A stretch of 64,000 bases of DNA, taken from contig NZ_RBKU01000001.1 of assembly GCF_003633615.1 (NCBI RefSeq), forward strand, positions 6,448,001 through 6,512,000, written 5' to 3'. Shown here piece by piece: positions 1-8,270 of this stretch. Both the position numbers and the translations under genes were made by a program. Under the pieces are notes generated by a model that saw only the letters and a list, made by a program, of their open reading frames with translations, ran no database searches and was not told the origin of the DNA. Every line of letters starts with the position of its first letter. Within the stretch, counting starts at the first letter, position 1. This stretch comes from Mucilaginibacter gracilis. Its GTDB lineage: Bacteria; Bacteroidota; Bacteroidia; Sphingobacteriales; Sphingobacteriaceae.

Positions 1-173
1 TATTTGTTTTAATTTATTATAGTTGTTATAATGATTATAACAGCCAAGCAACACTAATTATGCCATGATATGTATATGGCACATATTGACGGAAGGTTTG
101 TCAAAATTTCATTAAGTGTAAAATATAGTTAGCTCAGGGGTTAATACAGCCGTGTCATGATGTCATGCATAGC
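1..173. other. Left-edge non-coding stretch
   Basis: AT-rich DNA downstream of secG. No convincing reading frame is present. A small palindrome, TGCCAT to ATGGCA, lies at 61-81. Nothing else is recognisable; a neighbouring gene may lie beyond the left edge. Confidence 0.4.
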
Positions 174-211
174 AAAAAAAAGGGCTTTAAGAATAACTCT
201 TAAAGCCCTTT
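174..211 (-). terminator. Intrinsic terminator of the secG operon
   Basis: A perfect 14-bp stem (arms 179-192 and 198-211, built on AAAGGGCTTTAAGA) closes a 5-nt loop. Read on the minus strand it is followed by a run of T residues (A run at 174-181 on the plus strand). It lies about 20 bases past the secG stop, as expected for the end of the minus-strand operon. Confidence 0.85.
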
Positions 212-230
212 CAATTATAAAGCTAATTGC

Positions 231-566
231 TTACTTGGTTTTTTTGTTCAAATCTGGCAAAGAAGCAGGTGCGCTGTTTACAGGCACACTTGGTTTCGAA
301 GCCTTATCAATTTGCTCCTGGTTTACATTTTCAACCTTGCCTGCACCGGTTTTACCAACCACATTAATAGTTAACGATAATACAATTAATGCAACGGCCA
401 GTATCCAGGTACCTTTTTCAAGGATGTCGCCGGTTTTTTGCACACCTAACAGTTGCGACGAACTGGAAAAGTTTGATGATAAGCCACCACCTTTAGGGTT
501 TTGAATTAAAACAATAAGCCCCAAAAGCACACAAACAATAATGGCAACAATTACTAATAATAACAT
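231..566 (-). CDS. secG: Preprotein translocase subunit SecG
   Basis: Small inner-membrane subunit of the SecYEG protein-export channel. The 111 residues show the family layout: a first membrane helix at about 1-21, the conserved loop QNPKGGGLSSNFSS with LLGVQKTGD, a second helix at about 52-72, and a charged alanine/proline-rich tail. The length is normal for Bacteroidetes SecG. It is the last gene of a minus-strand operon (miaB, activator, lptE, TPR protein, secG), 10 bases after the TPR gene, and is followed by a strong terminator. The family call is firm; operon membership is inferred from spacing. Confidence 0.93.
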   Translation of the reverse strand: MLLLVIVAIIVCVLLGLIVLIQNPKGGGLSSNFSSSSQLLGVQKTGDILEKGTWILAVALIVLSLTINVVGKTGAGKVENVNQEQIDKASKPSVPVNSAPASLPDLNKKTK

Positions 567-576
567 TTTATTTTAT

Positions 577-2178
577 TTAATTTATCTTCTTTTCTAATAT
601 TTCAATCTGGGCAACAAAGTAAGTGCTTTTTTCCGGAAATCTCAACAATAATTTTTGGTAAGCTATAATTGCCTTACTATACAACATCTGATCGGCGTAT
701 ATACCCGCGAGCGTTTCCGAAACGAGGATACTTTTATCTTCCGAACTTTGTTTTGCCTTGTTTTCGTTATCCAGTTTTTCGGTATTAGGCGGTTTTAACT
801 GCGGATCTTTTTCTATAAACCTGTCTATTATTTCGCCACCCTTACGCTTGTTGCGCGTGTTAATATCCAGTTGCTCAACAGATGTAAGGCTAAAAATATT
901 CTCGAAATACTGCTGTTGTAATTCGTCGGGTGCGGGTGCCCGTGGTTCCTGTTGCGGGGCTGGTTTAGGCGCATAAGGCTGGTGCGTATCGGCATGTTCT
1001 TTACGGGTTTTATTGAGCCACCACATAAAACTGTACGGTAACGAGTCGTCGTCGTACTTAGCCATCCGCGAATCATCTTCAGCAAACTGAGGTGTAAAAT
1101 GGTTTGCATTACTTTCAACCATTGGCGCCGGCTCGGGTACAGGCACGGGTTCTGCTTGCATTGGTGCTTGCTGTTGTGGTGCTGTTGTACTCACCATTTC
1201 AAATTCAACCTCATCGTTAGCTAACGCCATTTTATCGCGAAAGCGACTGGCCGAAAACGTATATGTTTCTTCGGGTGCGGGTGGCTCGGCAACAGGGGTA
1301 GCGGGTTGCGGCTCGCTGGCAATAATTGGGCTATCACTTAATACGGCACCGTATTGGGCAAGCAATATGTCCTCCAAATTATTACTGGCATCTTCTCCTG
1401 CTTGGGCCTGCTCCTGCGGGGGGGCTGCATCGGGCATTGTAGTTTTTGGCTCGCGTATTATTTCGCCGTAAATATCTTCAATACCGGTTATCTCATCATA
1501 AACCTCATCATCAATTTCTGATGGCAAGGCGGTACCTACAACTGGTTGGTTGCCTATATTAGCGTAAACATAGGGCTCGGGTTGCGCAATAACTTCTTCT
1601 TGCTGTGGGGCATACGTTTGGTAAGCTGCCTCATCGGCCAATAATTCGGGTTGTAACGGCTGGTTTGGTACGGTGTTAAAGTATGCTTCTCTATCTTCGG
1701 TTTGCCCGTTGGTTGCGGCTGTATCGTTACCTTGGTGATACTGGCCGGGTTCCTCTAAAACTTCTTCCGATTCATGGAAATAGTTTACCGGCTCTGTTTC
1801 TTCCTCAAATTGTTTAGCAAAATCGTCAACATCACTTTGCGGTTCAGCTTTATAATCAAGTTCAGTAACCGGCGGGTTTTCTACTTCCTCAATAACGCCT
1901 GCCTGCGCATATTTTTTAACCAGCTTTTCGGGGTAGTTAATTAAATTATAAAGTATGGCCCTATCGGATGCATAAGCTGCAGCCGATTTAAGTTTTTGTT
2001 GAAAGCCTGCCTGATCTGTAACCTGAATGGCACGGGCAAGCATGGCGCGTAAAATGGCACTTTGCGGATACAGCTCAACCAGCGCCTTTAAGTGTGGGGC
2101 ATGGATACTGCCAACTTCGGCCGGATTAGCTACAATATCCGAAAAAAACTCTTTATAATTTGTATTTAAAACTTCCAC
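577..2178 (-). CDS. TPR-like protein with a long acidic low-complexity centre
   Basis: 533 residues with no catalytic motif I recognise. The N-terminal 90 residues are helical and resemble the packed helix pairs of tetratricopeptide proteins. Residues about 95-400 are rich in Glu, Pro, Gln and Ala and are probably disordered. The last 45 residues (about 490-533) read like a TPR unit (YSKAIIAYQKLLLRFPEKS). The start codon is GTG at 2178. There is no signal peptide, so it is likely cytoplasmic. It sits between the lptE-like gene and secG, in what looks like an envelope-biogenesis operon. A scaffolding role is a guess; the function is unknown. Confidence 0.75.
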   Translation of the reverse strand: MEVLNTNYKEFFSDIVANPAEVGSIHAPHLKALVELYPQSAILRAMLARAIQVTDQAGFQQKLKSAAAYASDRAILYNLINYPEKLVKKYAQAGVIEEVENPPVTELDYKAEPQSDVDDFAKQFEEETEPVNYFHESEEVLEEPGQYHQGNDTAATNGQTEDREAYFNTVPNQPLQPELLADEAAYQTYAPQQEEVIAQPEPYVYANIGNQPVVGTALPSEIDDEVYDEITGIEDIYGEIIREPKTTMPDAAPPQEQAQAGEDASNNLEDILLAQYGAVLSDSPIIASEPQPATPVAEPPAPEETYTFSASRFRDKMALANDEVEFEMVSTTAPQQQAPMQAEPVPVPEPAPMVESNANHFTPQFAEDDSRMAKYDDDSLPYSFMWWLNKTRKEHADTHQPYAPKPAPQQEPRAPAPDELQQQYFENIFSLTSVEQLDINTRNKRKGGEIIDRFIEKDPQLKPPNTEKLDNENKAKQSSEDKSILVSETLAGIYADQMLYSKAIIAYQKLLLRFPEKSTYFVAQIEILEKKIN

Positions 2179-2196
2179 GTTGCTTAAACTACGAAT

Positions 2197-2715
2197 TTAC
2201 GCCCAATTTGCAAAGGCTCGGTTAAAAATATCTTCCGTCAACTGTTTATTAAGGGCTTGTATCAAAGTTTGCTCCTGTGATGATATATCCCCCGCAAAAT
2301 CTTTAAATCGGGTGAATGATTCTTCAAAATTATATTTTTTATTGGCAATATTGGTGTATTTGGCCTTTATGGTAATAGTAAGGCGTGTAAGCCCGGCAAC
2401 GGGTGCCCTGTTATCACTGGTAGCCTGTACCGATGCCGGTGCTATGGTATAACCAGTTATCTGGCCTTCCAAAGTGGCATCAGCCTCGCCCCTAACCAAG
2501 CTAAGGCTCGTTTGCGAACGGATACGGTCTTTTAATGCTTCGGTAAATGTTTGGCTCAGATTATTAACCACATAAGGGGCCGTATTCTCAAAAAACGATA
2601 CATTAATGGTTTTTAACTCCGGGGGTATTGATGCCCCATTCAAGCTTAACTTGTAGGTACAGGCTTGACTTAAGAGCAGTAACGGAAAAATTAACAGCAA
2701 TATCTTTTTCTTCAT
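2197..2715 (-). CDS. LptE-like outer-membrane assembly lipoprotein
   Basis: 172 residues. The N-terminus is a lipoprotein signal with lipobox LSQAC, which would put the lipidated cysteine at residue 19. The body (LSLNGASIPPELKTINVSFFENTAPYV) matches the Bacteroidetes family annotated as LptE-like, the lipoprotein that helps LptD insert lipopolysaccharide into the outer membrane. The start is ATG, 3 bases after the stop of the upstream sigma-54 activator, which suggests translational coupling. The family name rests on the Bacteroidetes-specific pattern and gene order; sequence similarity to proteobacterial LptE is weak, so the LPS role is inferred. Confidence 0.8.
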   Translation of the reverse strand: MKKKILLLIFPLLLLSQACTYKLSLNGASIPPELKTINVSFFENTAPYVVNNLSQTFTEALKDRIRSQTSLSLVRGEADATLEGQITGYTIAPASVQATSDNRAPVAGLTRLTITIKAKYTNIANKKYNFEESFTRFKDFAGDISSQEQTLIQALNKQLTEDIFNRAFANWA

Positions 2716-2718
2716 CTG

Positions 2719-3978
2719 TTACAAATTTAATTCTTTGATCTTACGGTACAATGTTCTTTCGGATATTCCCAATTCCTGCGCCGCAAGTTTACGTTTACCA
2801 CGATGCTTTTTTAATGCCTTACGAATCAAATCAGATTCCTTTTCTATCAGCGACAACGATTCTTCAACTTCTTCGGCATCGTGCGTAATGTTATAATTAT
2901 CGTTGCCGTTATTATTGCTACTGCCAGTGTTATTATTGTTATGAACGGGTTGTTGCAAAGTAAATTGCGACTCGGCCTTATTTGGTAAATCAATATCGCG
3001 GTAAAGTTGATTAATTACCTGCGCATTGCCTGCATAATTGGCCGCTACACCGCCTTGTTCTATAATATCGGCAACCAGTTTTTTTAGCTCAACCATGTCG
3101 CGTTTCATATCAAAAAGCACTTTATAGAGGATGTCCCTTTCGGAGAAATCTTCTTTCGGCTGGTTTTCAATACGCATGGGCAGGTTGCGGTTGCCCATTT
3201 CGTGCGGTATATAGGTAAGCAGGGTTTGCGCGGTAATGGTGCGGTCGCGCTCAAGCACGGCCAGTTGCTCGGCTATATTTTTTAACTGCCTTACGTTGCC
3301 CGGCCACGAGTAGTTAATTAATACCTGCTGCGCAGCATCATCCAGTTGTATAGGCGGCGAGCGGTATTTGGCAGTAAAATCCGAAGTGAATTTACGGAAG
3401 ATGAGGTAAATATCTTCTTTCCTGTCTCGTAAAGGCGGTATGCGTAGTGGTACGGTATTTAAGCGGTAATATAAATCTTCTCTAAATTTGCCTGCTTTTA
3501 CGGCTTCGTAAACATCAACATTGGTTGCTGCTATTACCCGCACATTGGTTTTTTCTACTTTAGACGAACCTACCTTAATGTACTGGCCCGACTCCAGCAC
3601 GCGTAGCAAACGTGCCTGTGTACCCAGCGGCATTTCGCCAATTTCATCTAAAAATATGGTGCCGCCGTTTACGGTTTCAAAGTATCCTTTACGCTCACCA
3701 ACGGCACCGGTATAGGCTCCCTTTTCATGACCAAAAAGTTCGGAATCAATGGTGCCTTCGGGTATGGCCCCGCAGTTAACGGCTATAAAAGGCCCATGCT
3801 TACGCGGACTCATTTGGTGAATGATGTGCGAAAAAACTTCTTTACCACTACCGCTTTCACCGGTTATCAGTACCGAAATATCGGTAGGCGCAACCTGGTT
3901 AGCTATATTAATGGCCCGGTTTAACAACGGCGAACTACCGATGATACCAAAGCGTTGTTTAATTTCTTGTACTTCCAT
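2719..3978 (-). CDS. Sigma-54-dependent transcriptional activator without a receiver domain
   Basis: AAA+ activator of sigma-54 RNA polymerase. From the ATG at 3978 it has 419 residues. The AAA+ domain starts almost at once (about 10-240), with Walker A GESGSGKE, Walker B GGTIFLDEIGE, the sigma-54 contact loop as GAYTGA (Tyr for the usual Phe), and the R-finger region. An Asn-rich linker (about 340-360) leads to a Fis-type helix-turn-helix at the C-terminus (KLAAQELGISERTLYRKI). There is no N-terminal receiver, GAF or PAS domain, so the input signal is not visible. A longer reading from a TTG at 3996 would overlap the inverted repeat of the adjacent cassette and is less likely. Confidence 0.9.
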   Translation of the reverse strand: MEVQEIKQRFGIIGSSPLLNRAINIANQVAPTDISVLITGESGSGKEVFSHIIHQMSPRKHGPFIAVNCGAIPEGTIDSELFGHEKGAYTGAVGERKGYFETVNGGTIFLDEIGEMPLGTQARLLRVLESGQYIKVGSSKVEKTNVRVIAATNVDVYEAVKAGKFREDLYYRLNTVPLRIPPLRDRKEDIYLIFRKFTSDFTAKYRSPPIQLDDAAQQVLINYSWPGNVRQLKNIAEQLAVLERDRTITAQTLLTYIPHEMGNRNLPMRIENQPKEDFSERDILYKVLFDMKRDMVELKKLVADIIEQGGVAANYAGNAQVINQLYRDIDLPNKAESQFTLQQPVHNNNNTGSSNNNGNDNYNITHDAEEVEESLSLIEKESDLIRKALKKHRGKRKLAAQELGISERTLYRKIKELNL

Positions 3979-3988
3979 TGTTTTAAAT

Positions 3989-4419
3989 AGACTCAAGAAT
4001 CAAGATGCAAGAATTAAGACTTACCGTCATTACCAAGAATATATTCCCTGAAAGCAAATATCATTCTTTGGACTTCTGCAACCAATTCTAAACACTGGTT
4101 CAATTTTTTCTTTATCGCCATACGTGCGCCTTTCACAAATCAACAACTGGGTTTCAGCTTCATATGAAGATGATAATGCCGTTGATAAAAATTCCGCAAA
4201 ATGTACGTTTGTTCTTTTTCCGGAACCTTCAGCAATATTTGAAGGTACCGAGCACGAACACCTATTTATTTGATCTATAAGATTATATCTTTCTTCAGTA
4301 GGCAAGCCTTTACAATAATCATAAGTTAAATCAGTGAAGTCCATAGCCTTCTCCCATATTTTTAGGTTCTTGAAGTTATGCCTCTTCATCTTAATTCTTG
4401 GTTCTTGATTCTTGAGTCT
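3989..4419. mobile_element. Inverted-repeat-bounded four-helix-bundle cassette
   Basis: Two 31-bp arms, 3989-4019 and 4389-4419, are inverted copies of each other with only two mismatches. Each is built from the unit CAAGAATCAAGA followed by CAAGAATTAAGA. One arm begins at the first base of the four-helix gene's start codon and the other covers its frameshift-corrected stop, so the pair encloses exactly one small gene. The cassette lies between the miaB stop and the sigma-54 activator start, inside an otherwise tight operon. The exact bounding implies that gene and repeats move as a unit. No transposase is present and no target duplication is obvious. Confidence 0.65.
4014..4389 (-). pseudogene. 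Four-helix-bundle protein (23S rRNA IVS / S23 type), frameshifted
   Basis: The N-terminal 90 residues match the four-helix-bundle family first seen in 23S rRNA intervening sequences: KNLKIWEKAMDF, then SVPSNIAEGSGKR, then FLSTALSSSYEAETQLL. After the run GAAAAAA near 4105-4111 the frame gives a nonsense tail that stops at 4030. Removing one A restores the family C-terminus (NQCLELVAEVQRMIFAFRE and a short tail), ending with a stop at 4014. The gene therefore carries a one-base insertion in a homopolymer, or a sequencing error there, or a slippery site. The biochemical role of the family is unknown. Confidence 0.8.
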
Positions 4420-4425
4420 TCTTAC

Positions 4426-5916
4426 CTAATCAACTATATGTCCCATTAATGTTGCCGTAGTGCATCTTTCCGCAATTACGTTAACATATTGGCCCGGTTT
4501 AAACCTTTCGTCAACCGGGAAAATAACCATAGCGTTTTGATCGCTGCGGCCACAATAATCCTGGTTTGATTTTTTGGAGAAACCTTCAATAAGCACCTTT
4601 TGCACCTTGCCAAGCTGCGCTTGTAATCGAACAAGCGAATACTGTTGTTGTTTGGCCACAATTTCTTGCAGGCGCGTTTTTTTAACATCCTCGGGTATGT
4701 CGTCGGCAAAACGTTTGGCGGCTAATGTACCGGGGCGCTCGGAGTACATAAACATGTAGGCAAAATCGTACTTTACGTAATCCATCATACTTACCGTGTC
4801 CTGGTGCTCTTCCTCGGTTTCGGTGCAGAAACCTGTAATTACATCGGTTGATATTGCGCATTCCGGAATAATGCGGCGGATAGCGTCTATCCGGTCAATA
4901 TACCACTCACGGGTGTACGTGCGGTTCATAATGTCCAACACGCGGCTATTGCCCGATTGTACCGGCAAATGGATATAGTTACAAATATTATCGTATTTGG
5001 CTATGGTGTAAAGCACCTCGTCGGTAATATCCTTAGGGTGCGACGTTGAAAAGCGAACACGCAAATCGGGATTAATGAGAGCAACCATTTCAAGCAATCC
5101 GGCAAAGTTAACCGTAGCCTCACCTAAATCCTCTCCAAAGGAGAGGACTTTTTGATTATCCTCTTCGGCTCCCTCTCCTTTAGAGAGGGCGGGGTGAGGC
5201 TTTGTCCATTTGTACGAATCCACATTTTGCCCAAGCAACGTTACCTCGCGGTAGCCCTGGTTAAATAAATCGGTACACTCGGCAACTATTGATACGGCAT
5301 CGCGGCTGCGTTCGCGGCCACGGGTAAAAGGCACCACGCAAAACGAGCACATGTTATCGCAACCACGCATAATAGATACAAATGCGTTTATGCCATTGCT
5401 GTTTAAACGCACCGGGCTTATATCGGCATAAGTTTCCTCGCGCGATAGCAATACGTTTACGGCACGCTGCCCGCTATCAACCTGGTCTATCAAATTAGGC
5501 AAATCGCGATAGGCATCGGGGCCAACCACAACATCAACCAGTTTTTCTTCTTCTAAAAATTTGGCTTTTAAGCGCTCGGCCATGCAGCCCAGCACACCAA
5601 CCACCATTCCGGGGTTTTTCCTTTTTGCGCCTTTAAACTCTTTTAGGCGGTTACGCACGCGCTGCTCGGCATTTTCGCGAATGGAGCAGGTATTGATAAA
5701 AACTACATCGGCATTATTAAAATCGGTAGTGGTTTCAAAACCTTTCTCAAGCAATATCGAAGCAACTATCTCACTATCCGAAAAATTCATAGCGCAGCCA
5801 TAGCTTTCAATGTAAAGCTTGCGTCCGTTATTTTTTTGCGGCAGCGTTTCCAGCATTAAAGCCTCTCCCTGTCTTTCCTCGTCGTGTGTTTTGGCCTGTA
5901 ATTCCAGATCTATCAT
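4426..5916 (-). CDS. miaB: tRNA-2-methylthio-N6-dimethylallyladenosine synthase MiaB
   Basis: Radical-SAM enzyme that adds the methylthio group to i6A37 in tRNA. 496 residues: the N-terminal UPF0004 domain has the three auxiliary cluster cysteines (Cys41 in SYGCAMN, Cys77 in [11 protein letters not shown], Cys111 in VLGCMAERL). The radical-SAM triad CxxxCxxC is Cys186/190/193 ([14 protein letters not shown]), and a TRAM domain ends the protein (about 430-496). Unusually, residues 239-267 are encoded by an 84-bp palindromic repeat element inserted in frame between [11 protein letters not shown] and the next conserved block ([11 protein letters not shown]). All catalytic residues are intact. 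It is the first gene of the minus-strand operon. Confidence 0.95.
   Translation of the reverse strand: MIDLELQAKTHDEERQGEALMLETLPQKNNGRKLYIESYGCAMNFSDSEIVASILLEKGFETTTDFNNADVVFINTCSIRENAEQRVRNRLKEFKGAKRKNPGMVVGVLGCMAERLKAKFLEEEKLVDVVVGPDAYRDLPNLIDQVDSGQRAVNVLLSREETYADISPVRLNSNGINAFVSIMRGCDNMCSFCVVPFTRGRERSRDAVSIVAECTDLFNQGYREVTLLGQNVDSYKWTKPHPALSKGEGAEEDNQKVLSFGEDLGEATVNFAGLLEMVALINPDLRVRFSTSHPKDITDEVLYTIAKYDNICNYIHLPVQSGNSRVLDIMNRTYTREWYIDRIDAIRRIIPECAISTDVITGFCTETEEEHQDTVSMMDYVKYDFAYMFMYSERPGTLAAKRFADDIPEDVKKTRLQEIVAKQQQYSLVRLQAQLGKVQKVLIEGFSKKSNQDYCGRSDQNAMVIFPVDERFKPGQYVNVIAERCTTATLMGHIVD
5116..5201. repeat. 84-86 bp palindromic repeat element inside miaB
   Basis: The outer ends are perfect inverted 9-mers, AGCCTCACC and GGTGAGGCT. 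Inside are two hairpins: CCTCTCC-AAA-GGAGAGG near 5130-5145 and CCCTCTC-CTTTA-GAGAGGG near 5171-5188. Between the outer 8-mers the element is 84 bp, exactly 28 codons, and it adds no stop codon to miaB. The design resembles dispersed palindromic elements that tolerate insertion in coding DNA, such as the Rickettsia palindromic element. I see no second copy in this window. Confidence 0.8.
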
Positions 5917-6086
5917 TTAAAAAAATCTTTGAGGTGCAAAAATACACAAATAATTATATTATGGGTGACATTATGGCAGCATTTTTAACTTAGCTGTATA
6001 ATCAACTTAAACACATCAAAAACTAATTGTAGCTTAGCATAAGTGCAAACAAATTGAAATAGATATATTGCGGATTAAAGGTAAAA

Positions 6087-7928
6087 ATGGCTTTAAATTT
6101 TTTAAAAAAACGGTGGCAAAAGGTAGCGGCTGGCATAACGCTGTCGGTAATTGTTATTATCTCGGTTTTAGCATTTTTAATTAACATCTATTGGTCGCCG
6201 GTGATGGCTGATAAACTAAGTGCCACCATTTTAGAGAGTACCGATAGCCTGTATTCGGTAAGCTTTTCAAATACCAGCCTGCATGTAATACGTGGCCGCA
6301 TTGTAATTGATGAGATAAACCTAAGGCCTAACCTCGAGGTATACAACCGGCGCAAAAAAAAGCAACTGGCTCCAAACAGCCTGTATACGCTACAAATAAA
6401 ACGTTTGGTTATTAACCATGTACACCCTTTAATGCTCTATTTTGACGATAAGCTTGATATTGCCCAAATAGTGATAAGCAACCCCAACCTGCATGTTGAT
6501 TACGAACAAAACCGGGATGAGGATACTGTTATCCACGATAAAAAAACACCTTACCAGCTTATTTCAAAAATTCTCAAATCAGCCCATGTACAAAGCATTG
6601 TGCTTAACGATGTGCAGTTTAAATATGTGGACCATAGCGGCAGCAAACCCGATGTTTTAGAACTGAAAAACCTCAATTTTATAGCCACCGATTTTTTGCT
6701 CGACGCGGTATCGCAAAATGACAAATCGCGTTTTTTATTTTGCAAAGATGTGAGTACCGAATTAAACAACCTTGAAGGCACCACAAAGGATAAACGCAAC
6801 CATTATAATGTTGATAATGCAACTTTTTCTACCCAAAGTTCGCAGCTTAACATAACGGGCATCAGTTTTACGCCTGTTAAAACGCCCGCTGAGTTTTTTA
6901 AAACTACCCAGGCAGATTGCTACGCTCTTAAACTGGACTCATTAACCTTAAATAATTTTGATTTTAAAGCTTACAGCAAATATCATAAAATACATGCCTC
7001 GGCATTAACGCTTACTAATGGCAGCTTGCAAATTTTTAACAACCCCGCCCCTAACGATACCACTGTTGATAACGGTTACAACTTTCCGCAGTTGTTACTA
7101 GCCAGGCTAAAAATGGATGTAAAGGTTGACACCATACAGGTTAGCAAAACAGGCATATCATACACCGAGTATGGCAAAAAAAGTGGGCAGCCGGGTACCA
7201 TCAATTTCACAAACACTACCGGTAAATTTTTAAACGTAACCAACAACAAAGCCGCGTTGCAAAAAAACCATACGGCTACAGCGCAAATTGAAACCTACTT
7301 AATGGGCAATGGCAGGCTTAACACTCAGTTTGAATTTGACCTGAATAACCCGCGCGCTCAATTTACCTATAAAGGGCACATGGACGATATGGAACTAAAA
7401 AAAATAAACCCGGTAGCTGCGCCGCTTGGCATGGTAAAAATAGCATCGGGTAAGTTACGCAGCCTTGATTTTAATATTAACGCCGATAAAGCGCAGGCAA
7501 GGGGCAATGTGATTGCTTTATATAACGACTTGAAAATATCGGTACTTAAAAAAGATAACGAAAACAAGCTTAAAAAAATGGGCATAGTTTCGTTACTGGC
7601 CAATGTAATGGTAATAAAGCGCAACAACCCCTCATACGGTGAGCCGGCGCGTTTGTTTAAGGTAAATTACGTCCGCAAAAAAAACCAATCTATTTTTACC
7701 TATATGTGGAAATCGTTATTCCTGGGTTTAAAAAGCAACGTTGGATATGATGCCGAAACGGAAAAAACCGTAAAGAGAAAAATAAGCGATTTTGAGCAAG
7801 GTAAAGCCGAGCGTAAAATTAAAAAGGCCCTTAGGCAACAACACCGCGCCGAACGCCGCGAGCGCCGCGAACTGCGAAAACAGCAAAAAGAACTAAGAAA
7901 ACAACAGGAAGCACAAACACCTTTATAA
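6087..7928 (+). CDS. AsmA/DUF748-like membrane-anchored protein
   Basis: 613 residues. One membrane helix at about 13-33 follows a basic N-terminus, and most of the protein is then predicted to be exported. The long region of alternating short hydrophobic beta strands (for example RLVINHVHPLMLYFDDKLDIAQIVISNPNLHV) resembles AsmA/TamB-type bridging proteins that link inner and outer membranes. The last 45 residues are highly charged, with repeated KQQ, RRER and LRKQQKE units, probably helical. The gene stands alone and is divergent from miaB. The family call is by overall character only; the function is unproven. Confidence 0.6.
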   Translation: MALNFLKKRWQKVAAGITLSVIVIISVLAFLINIYWSPVMADKLSATILESTDSLYSVSFSNTSLHVIRGRIVIDEINLRPNLEVYNRRKKKQLAPNSLYTLQIKRLVINHVHPLMLYFDDKLDIAQIVISNPNLHVDYEQNRDEDTVIHDKKTPYQLISKILKSAHVQSIVLNDVQFKYVDHSGSKPDVLELKNLNFIATDFLLDAVSQNDKSRFLFCKDVSTELNNLEGTTKDKRNHYNVDNATFSTQSSQLNITGISFTPVKTPAEFFKTTQADCYALKLDSLTLNNFDFKAYSKYHKIHASALTLTNGSLQIFNNPAPNDTTVDNGYNFPQLLLARLKMDVKVDTIQVSKTGISYTEYGKKSGQPGTINFTNTTGKFLNVTNNKAALQKNHTATAQIETYLMGNGRLNTQFEFDLNNPRAQFTYKGHMDDMELKKINPVAAPLGMVKIASGKLRSLDFNINADKAQARGNVIALYNDLKISVLKKDNENKLKKMGIVSLLANVMVIKRNNPSYGEPARLFKVNYVRKKNQSIFTYMWKSLFLGLKSNVGYDAETEKTVKRKISDFEQGKAERKIKKALRQQHRAERRERRELRKQQKELRKQQEAQTPL

Positions 7929-8016
7929 AATTTGTAGTTGATAGTTGGCGATGTTTTGAGCATAAGCCCTCAATAAACAGGAAGGTTATTAAATTATTAA
8001 TTTGTAATTTTATAAT

Positions 8017-8268
8017 ATGGTGACGCTGGAAGACATTTACAACGAAGACCCCACGCAAAGAATAATTGACGAGGGAGCGGGCTATGGCGCACAGGAAATG
8101 CTTAAAGCAGGTGTACCTATATTTTATAGAGATGAAAAATTCCCGGAGACAATGGAGGGTAACTTGTTTGTGAAGGAATATCCTAATGGTGTTAAAATTT
8201 TGGTTAGAAAAATATTAACTGAGGACTATAGATTGCTGGAAGAACATGTTAAAGTTTTGGAGGACTAA
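8017..8268 (+). CDS. Small acidic protein paired with a zeta-toxin-like kinase
   Basis: 83 residues, ATG start, no family recognised. It is acidic, with a central segment (GVPIFYRDEKFPETMEGNLFVKE) and a helical C-terminus. The stop lies 2 bases before the start of the zeta-like kinase gene, and that gene's Shine-Dalgarno sequence lies inside this one, so the two are very probably translated as a pair. A small upstream partner fits an antitoxin or chaperone role, but it does not resemble classical epsilon antitoxin and nothing beyond layout supports that. Confidence 0.65.
   Translation: MVTLEDIYNEDPTQRIIDEGAGYGAQEMLKAGVPIFYRDEKFPETMEGNLFVKEYPNGVKILVRKILTEDYRLLEEHVKVLED
8259..8263 (+). promoter_or_regulatory. 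Strong Shine-Dalgarno (GGAGG) for the zeta-like gene
   Basis: GGAGG sits 7 bases before a TTG start, inside the last codons of the upstream ORF. Strong Shine-Dalgarno sequences are uncommon in Bacteroidetes. Its position fixes the TTG at 8271 as the start. Confidence 0.7.
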
Positions 8269-8270
8269 CA

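Noticed and set aside
3979-3996. TTG start extending the sigma-54 activator
   Set aside because: It overlaps the inverted repeat arm; the ATG at 3978 is cleaner and gives a normal N-terminus.
4014-4389. Diversity-generating retroelement around the Avd-like four-helix-bundle gene
   Set aside because: No reverse transcriptase, template repeat or variable target gene is present.
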